Positions 7,929 to 11,918 of a stretch of 11,918 bases of DNA are shown here, piece by piece. The position numbers and the translations under genes were made by a program. The notes under the pieces are model-generated. The model saw only the letters and a program-made list of their open reading frames with translations, was not told the DNA's origin and ran no database searches. Position 1 is the stretch's first letter. Every line of letters starts with the position of its first letter. This DNA is from Pseudomonas sp. PGPPP3 (lineage in GTDB: Bacteria > Pseudomonadota > Gammaproteobacteria > Pseudomonadales > Pseudomonadaceae): NCBI GenBank assembly GCA_002256055.1, contig NKIE01000009.1:7214-19131 (forward strand). The letters are read 5' to 3'.

Positions 7929-9002
7929 TTATTGCTGATCGGCCGGCGGCCGATCCAGCTTTAGGGTGCCATCCTCGAAGATATTCAAGCGCTCGCGCAG
8001 CTCTCCGTCCTGTGCCGGCAATCCCGTCGTAGCAGGCGCTGTGGCACGCTCACGCATCGACGGTGGCGCCACGGCCGGAGTCGCCGGCGAAGGGGCCGCC
8101 GGCTCGCCGGGCGCGGCTGGCGCGGCGCCATCCTCGGAGTCGCCCTCGATACTGCGCTGCGCTTTTTTAGTCAGCACGATGATATCGATACGTCGGTTCA
8201 CCGGATTCAACGGCTTATCGCGATCAAACAGGGCCGAAGAGGCGTAGCCCACCACCCGCGCCACCTGATCGTCGGGGTAACCACCAAATACTAAGGCACG
8301 GCGAGCGGCGTTGGCACGGTTGGCCGACAGCTCCCAGTTACCGAAGTCGCCGCGCCCGGCAAAGGGCTTGGCATCGGTATGGCCGCTGACACTGATCTTG
8401 TTCGGTACCGCTTTGATGGTGTCCGACATGGCCAGCAGGATGTCCTCGAAATAAGGCTCTAGGTTGGCGCTACCGCTGGCGAACATCGGCCGATTCTCAG
8501 CATCCATGATTTGGATGCGCAAGCCGTCCTGAGTGATTTCAAAAAGGATCTGGTCCTTGAACTGCTTGAGCTGTGGGTTTTCTTCCACCTTGTTCTGCAG
8601 TTCCTGCAGCAGCAACTCCAGGCGCTCACGCTCAACCTGCTCGGCCAGACTCTCGGCCTGGGCCGGATTGACTTCGGACTCCTTGCCGACATCCTGCTCC
8701 GGCCCGGCCTCCAGCTGATCCTTGACCTCGGGATTGAGGGTCTTGTCCGGCGCAGGGGTCGGCGTGCCACCTAGATCGATGACATAGGGACTGGCGCTTT
8801 CGGTGAAACCCACAGGATCCTGAAAGTAACCAGAAATCAGTTTCTTCTGCTCTGGAGTGGCCGACGACATCAGCCACAAGAGCATAAAGAACGCCATCAT
8901 CGCGGTGGCAAAGTCGGCAAACGCAATCTTCCAGGCGCCGCCGTGATGGCCGGCAGCCATCTTTTTGACCCGCTTGACGATAATCGGCTGATTATTTTCC
9001 AT
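7929..9002 (-). CDS. motB: Flagellar motor stator protein MotB
   Basis: MotB anchors the stator to peptidoglycan and forms the proton channel with MotA. The 357-residue product has a short basic N-terminus and one membrane segment (about 25-46) whose KIAFADFATAMMAFF contains D30, the proton-binding aspartate. A plug/linker region (about 50-150) includes a charged, Glu/Gln-rich coiled-coil-like stretch at 112-150. The OmpA-like peptidoglycan-binding domain (about 155-278) has SGHTDAKPF, WELSANRANAARR and NRRIDI. An Ala/Pro-rich tail of about 80 residues follows, making it longer than E. coli MotB (308). The conserved Asp favours a proton-driven stator. The start lies five bases after the motA stop, so the two are co-transcribed. 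Confidence 0.95.
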   Translation of the reverse strand: MENNQPIIVKRVKKMAAGHHGGAWKIAFADFATAMMAFFMLLWLMSSATPEQKKLISGYFQDPVGFTESASPYVIDLGGTPTPAPDKTLNPEVKDQLEAGPEQDVGKESEVNPAQAESLAEQVERERLELLLQELQNKVEENPQLKQFKDQILFEITQDGLRIQIMDAENRPMFASGSANLEPYFEDILLAMSDTIKAVPNKISVSGHTDAKPFAGRGDFGNWELSANRANAARRALVFGGYPDDQVARVVGYASSALFDRDKPLNPVNRRIDIIVLTKKAQRSIEGDSEDGAAPAAPGEPAAPSPATPAVAPPSMRERATAPATTGLPAQDGELRERLNIFEDGTLKLDRPPADQQ

Positions 9003-9007
9003 GGCTA

Positions 9008-9859
9008 TCAGCTGCCACGCATGGCTTGCTCAAGCTCACTGAAGCTTGGTCGATGAGCCGGGAACAGCACCTTGCGCCCGAACTCTACCGCCAGGGTCGG
9101 CGGCATACCGGACGCCGAAGCGACCAGACAGGCCTTGATCGCCTCGTAAACGTTCAACTCTTCCTTGGCATCGTGCTCGATCGCCGTCGCCAGCGGGCCG
9201 AAGAAGCCATAGGCCGCGAGAATCCCGAGGAATGTACCCACCAGCGCCGCGGCCACGTGAGCACCCAGCGCATTTTGCTCAACCTGACCGAGCAGCCCCA
9301 TGGTCACCACAATACCCAGTACCGCAGCAACGATACCCATCGCTGGCATACCGTCGGCAATTCGTGCCACGGCGTGGGCGGGATGCTCCAGTTCTTCCTT
9401 GAGACTGGTCAGCTCCATATCGAACAGACCTTCCAGCTCATGAGGGGCCATGTTGCCGGACGACATAATGCGCAAGTAGTCGCAGACGAAGGCCGTCATG
9501 CCAGCGTCCTTGAGGATGCCTGGGTACTTGCTGAAAATCGGGCTGGCAGCTGGATCCTCAACATCTGCTTCAATGGCCATCATGCCTTCGCGGCGGCTCT
9601 TGTTGAGAATCTCGTAGAGCATCTTCAACACCTCCAGGTAGAAGGTGTGGGTGAAACGCGAACTGAACATCTTCAACGCCTTCTTGAAGACGTGCATGAA
9701 GGTGCTCGGGGTGTTGGCTTGCAGGAAGGCGCCTAAAGAGGCGCCGCCGATGATCAGCACTTCGAATGGCTGAAACAGCGCTGCGACCTTACCGTGAGAC
9801 AGAACATAGCCGCCGATAACGCTGGCGAACACGACGATGATGCCGATGATTTTGATCAT
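9008..9859 (-). CDS. motA: Flagellar motor stator protein MotA
   Basis: MotA has four membrane segments and drives rotation by contacting FliG. In the 283-residue product the membrane segments are at about 1-20, 32-50, 170-192 and 200-223. The large cytoplasmic loop has the charged residues R89 and E97 (E. coli R90 and E98), and the conserved prolines P172 (GMPAMG) and P222 (GPLAT) are present. The C-terminus has VEFGRKVLF and RPSFSELE as in the family. ATG 9859 (MIKIIGIIV) is chosen over ATG 9904, which adds 15 atypical residues and lies at the predicted FliA transcription start. The ribosome site is weak. The organism's wider flagellar genes are elsewhere, as is usual for this locus in pseudomonads. 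Confidence 0.96.
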   Translation of the reverse strand: MIKIIGIIVVFASVIGGYVLSHGKVAALFQPFEVLIIGGASLGAFLQANTPSTFMHVFKKALKMFSSRFTHTFYLEVLKMLYEILNKSRREGMMAIEADVEDPAASPIFSKYPGILKDAGMTAFVCDYLRIMSSGNMAPHELEGLFDMELTSLKEELEHPAHAVARIADGMPAMGIVAAVLGIVVTMGLLGQVEQNALGAHVAAALVGTFLGILAAYGFFGPLATAIEHDAKEELNVYEAIKACLVASASGMPPTLAVEFGRKVLFPAHRPSFSELEQAMRGS

Positions 9860-9913
9860 AAATACAACGCTTGCTGAGTCAGGACGAAGGGGCTTTGCAA
9901 ACAACCCTTCTAT

Positions 9914-9940
9914 TTATCGGAACTTATGCGCCAGACTATA
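9914..9940 (-). promoter_or_regulatory. Sigma-28 (FliA) promoter of motAB
   Basis: On the minus strand TATAGTCT (9940-9933), an 11-base spacer and TCCGATAA (9921-9914) match the sigma-28 consensus TAAAGTTT-N11-GCCGATAA at 6 of 8 and 7 of 8 positions with exact spacing. Transcription would begin near 9907, leaving a leader of about 48 bases before the motA ATG. Confidence 0.7.
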
Positions 9941-9977
9941 GCCAGTTAGTGCGAAAAGCCAATTTGACGCGGACCTC

Positions 9978-11504
9978 ATGTCGACCAGCAAAGCGCTTCC
10001 CCAAAATCTCAGTGCCTGGCTCAAAGAGCTGGATGGCGTACGCCTGCCAGTCAGTGGCGAAAACCACCGCCAGGCTGTTTCGGCGCTGCGTAACGGCAGC
10101 AGTTCACTGCGAGATATTGCCGAGCAATTGCAGCAAAGCCCGGCACTGGCGCTGGCCATCATGCGCGGAGCCAACAGCAGCAAGAGCAGCCTCAATGAAC
10201 CTGCCGCCAACCTCGAAGTAGCCCTGACACGCCTGGGCTTGCAGAGCGCGGAAAAACTGCTGAACAAGTTGATCCCCGTCGCCGACGCAGACATTCCCCT
10301 GCAGTTGCGGCAACTCCAGTCACTCAGCCGACAGGCGGCACACCAGGCAAGCGGCCTGTTCGGCGCACGCCTGGCGCGCCTTTGGCTTGATATTCAATGC
10401 AGCAGCCTGCTGTTTTTCGCGCCACTCTGGCCATTGGTTGCCCGCTACCCAGAGCTGTTTACGGCCTGGGAGCAACGAGTGCTGATCAACGGCGAGCCCG
10501 CCAGCAAGGTGGAGCAACAACTGCTCGGCGTACCGCTGCTGCAGCTGTGCCTGGCCCTGGCGGAAAAATGGCGCTTACCCGAGTGGATTTTGCATGGTTA
10601 TCGCCTGCTGCTGAATGACCGTCGCCAACTGGTCAAGGCACTGCGCATTGCCAACAGTGGCGAGCAACTCCATCAGCAACAGCAACAACTGGATGACGAC
10701 GGCCACTTGCGCCGCTGGCTGACCCTGCCGACCAACTGCATCCTGCTGGCCAACGGCCTGGCGGTTGGTGCCCATGAGTCCTGGGATTGCAAAGCCAGTC
10801 GCCGCTGGCAACAGCTCACCGCTCTGTACCTGCAACTCAACCTCGAAGACGTGCAGCAACTCGTGCATCAGCATGCCGCACAGAGTGCGCGTGTTCACTA
10901 TGAAGCCGACCTCTGGCACCCCGCCCTGGCCCTGTTGTGGCCGTGGCATGCGCGTCATCTGCAAGCAGAAAAACCGGCAGTTGCACCTGCCCCAGCGAAA
11001 ACCGAGGTCGATGCCTGGCGCAAACACTGTACCCAGCTCCTGCGTGAACCCAGCGCCTTTGCCAATGTGCTGCAGCTCACTAGCTGTGCCCGCGACGCCC
11101 TGCAAGCCTGCGGCATGCAACGCTTGCTGATCCTACTCAGCGACCGCACCCACAGCCGCCTTATGAGTCAACAAAGTCTCGGCGTAAGCGTACCCAACAG
11201 CGGCCTGAGCCTGGACCCGAACCAAAGCCAGGTACTGCGCCGCCTACTCAATGAAGCCACACAACTGCGTCTAACGCCGGCCAACATCGCCCAATATTCG
11301 GCCCTGCTGCCCGGCAACCTGAAAAGCCTGTTCCCTGGCGAACACCTGATCTTACGCTCCGTCGCCAACCAGCAGCGAGTTGCCATGGTACTGGTGGCCG
11401 ACCAAGGCGGCGGCCCGTTCAGCGAGGTCAGCGTGCAAGCCTTCGGTAAAACCGTGCAATGCATCGAGCGCGCCCTGGCCAGTTTTGCCAACCGCGCGCG
11501 ATAG
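9978..11504 (+). CDS. HDOD-domain protein of unknown function
   Basis: This 508-residue soluble protein has no signal peptide or membrane segment. Residues about 20-240 resemble an HDOD domain: SLRDIAEQLQQSPALALAIM followed by RGANSS and VALTRLGLQSAEKLL is the characteristic helical core, and metal-binding HD pairs are not evident, as expected for HDOD. A Gln-rich stretch (HQQQQQ near 232) and an Ala/Pro linker (about 331-342) separate it from a C-terminal region (about 345-505). That region (VLQLTSCARDALQACGMQRLLILLSD onward) has a weak GAF-like look; this is inference only. HDOD proteins are often signalling adaptors, and some affect motility or c-di-GMP responses. It is divergent from motAB and in the position of P. 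aeruginosa PA4955. ATG 9978 has only a weak ribosome site. No specific function can be assigned. Confidence 0.85.
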   Translation: MSTSKALPQNLSAWLKELDGVRLPVSGENHRQAVSALRNGSSSLRDIAEQLQQSPALALAIMRGANSSKSSLNEPAANLEVALTRLGLQSAEKLLNKLIPVADADIPLQLRQLQSLSRQAAHQASGLFGARLARLWLDIQCSSLLFFAPLWPLVARYPELFTAWEQRVLINGEPASKVEQQLLGVPLLQLCLALAEKWRLPEWILHGYRLLLNDRRQLVKALRIANSGEQLHQQQQQLDDDGHLRRWLTLPTNCILLANGLAVGAHESWDCKASRRWQQLTALYLQLNLEDVQQLVHQHAAQSARVHYEADLWHPALALLWPWHARHLQAEKPAVAPAPAKTEVDAWRKHCTQLLREPSAFANVLQLTSCARDALQACGMQRLLILLSDRTHSRLMSQQSLGVSVPNSGLSLDPNQSQVLRRLLNEATQLRLTPANIAQYSALLPGNLKSLFPGEHLILRSVANQQRVAMVLVADQGGGPFSEVSVQAFGKTVQCIERALASFANRAR

Positions 11505-11513
11505 CCTTTCCGC

Positions 11514-11519
11514 TACAAT
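11514..11519 (+). promoter_or_regulatory. Candidate -10 box for rhdA
   Basis: TACAAT lies 30 bases before the rhdA ATG in the 45-bp gap after the HDOD gene. A TTGCCA at 11485-11490 is 23 bases upstream, too far for a normal -35. The ribosome site is probably GGAAG at 11539-11543. Confidence 0.4.
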
Positions 11520-11549
11520 CGACGCCTTCCCCTGATTTGGAAGCCATTT

Positions 11550-11918
11550 ATGTCTGCCTTCCGCGACCTCCCGCTGGTGATCGAGCCGAGCCAACTGGCT
11601 GAACGCCTGCATGCCCCAGAATTAATCCTGGTGGACCTGACCAGCGTCGCGCGTTACGCCCAGGGCCATATCCCCGGCGCTAATTTCGTCGATCCCAAGC
11701 GCACCCAACTGGGCACACCGCCAGCGCCAGGCCTGCTGCCAACCCAGCAAGACCTCGAAACCCTGTTCGGCGAACTGGGGCATAACCCCCAGGCCGTTTA
11801 TGTGGTGTATGACGATGAAGGCGGTGGTTGGGCCGGGCGATTTATCTGGCTGCTCGATGTAATTGATCACAGCCACTATCACTACCTCGACGGCGGCCTG
11901 CCGGCCTGGCTGGCCGAA
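11550..11918 (+). CDS. rhdA: Thiosulfate sulfurtransferase (rhodanese), 3' end outside window
   Basis: RhdA-type rhodaneses move sulfane sulfur from thiosulfate to cyanide or other thiophilic acceptors. This matters in cyanide-producing pseudomonads and in sulfur trafficking. The first 123 codons are present and cover the N-terminal, catalytically silent rhodanese domain: VDLTSVARYAQGHIPGA, VDPKRTQLG, the pseudo-active loop YDDEGGGWAGR (no Cys where the active domain would have one) and LDGGLPAW. The catalytic cysteine is expected in the second domain beyond the right edge. A usual length is about 270 residues. GGAAG lies six bases upstream of ATG 11550. The neighbourhood matches P. aeruginosa rhdA (PA4956). 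Confidence 0.92.
   Translation, partial: MSAFRDLPLVIEPSQLAERLHAPELILVDLTSVARYAQGHIPGANFVDPKRTQLGTPPAPGLLPTQQDLETLFGELGHNPQAVYVVYDDEGGGWAGRFIWLLDVIDHSHYHYLDGGLPAWLAE

Noticed and set aside
9935..9962. Sigma-70 style promoter for motA (TTGGCT, 16 bases, TATAGT on the minus strand)
   Set aside because: Possible, but the hexamer match is weaker than the overlapping sigma-28 match, which has exact spacing and fits the gene's function; kept only as an alternative.
9964..9969. TTGACG as a -35 for the HDOD gene
   Set aside because: It is only eight bases before the start codon, so it cannot serve that gene as a promoter element.
1..11918. Mobile elements, CRISPR arrays, tRNAs, defence or biosynthetic clusters
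   Set aside because: No transposase, integrase, repeat array, tRNA cloverleaf or foreign-looking gene was seen; the gene order is the conserved pseudomonad core arrangement.

Overview
The window looks like a core-chromosome segment of a Pseudomonas-group gammaproteobacterium. It is GC-rich, every gene has close Pseudomonas family features, and the gene order mutL-amiB-tsaE-nnr / queG / orn / rsgA / motB-motA / HDOD protein / rhdA matches the order I recall for the P. aeruginosa PA4946-PA4956 region. I see no mobile element, tRNA, rRNA, CRISPR array or prophage gene, and no gene-free stretch over 300 bases.

Region 1 (1-5072, minus strand) is a tightly overlapping operon read nnr -> tsaE -> amiB -> mutL. 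It encodes NAD(P)HX repair, tRNA t6A synthesis, septal peptidoglycan amidase and mismatch repair. The joints are a 13-nt overlap with an internal GGAGGAGG ribosome binding site, a TAATG overlap and an ATGA overlap, so translation is probably coupled. mutL runs off the left edge and lacks about its last 90 codons.

Region 2 (5073-6168) holds queG, divergent from nnr. The gene is broken. About 49 bases are missing around 5836, which removes two cysteines of the second iron-sulfur motif and shifts the frame. The rest of the gene is intact in the displaced frame up to 6168, so the lesion looks recent (or is an assembly error).

Region 3 (6158-7928) has orn and rsgA, transcribed divergently from a 134-bp gap that carries two mirror-image TAAACT -10-like boxes. 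A perfect 23-bp hairpin closes rsgA and the convergent motB.

Region 4 (7929-9940) is motA-motB, the proton-driven flagellar stator, preceded by a good sigma-28 (FliA) promoter match.

Region 5 (9978-11918) has a divergent HDOD-domain protein of unknown function and the first 123 codons of a thiosulfate sulfurtransferase of the RhdA type.

Overall this is a housekeeping region. I did not find an undescribed multi-gene system. The items most worth a second look are the queG lesion, the motA FliA promoter and the uncharacterised HDOD protein next to the stator genes.
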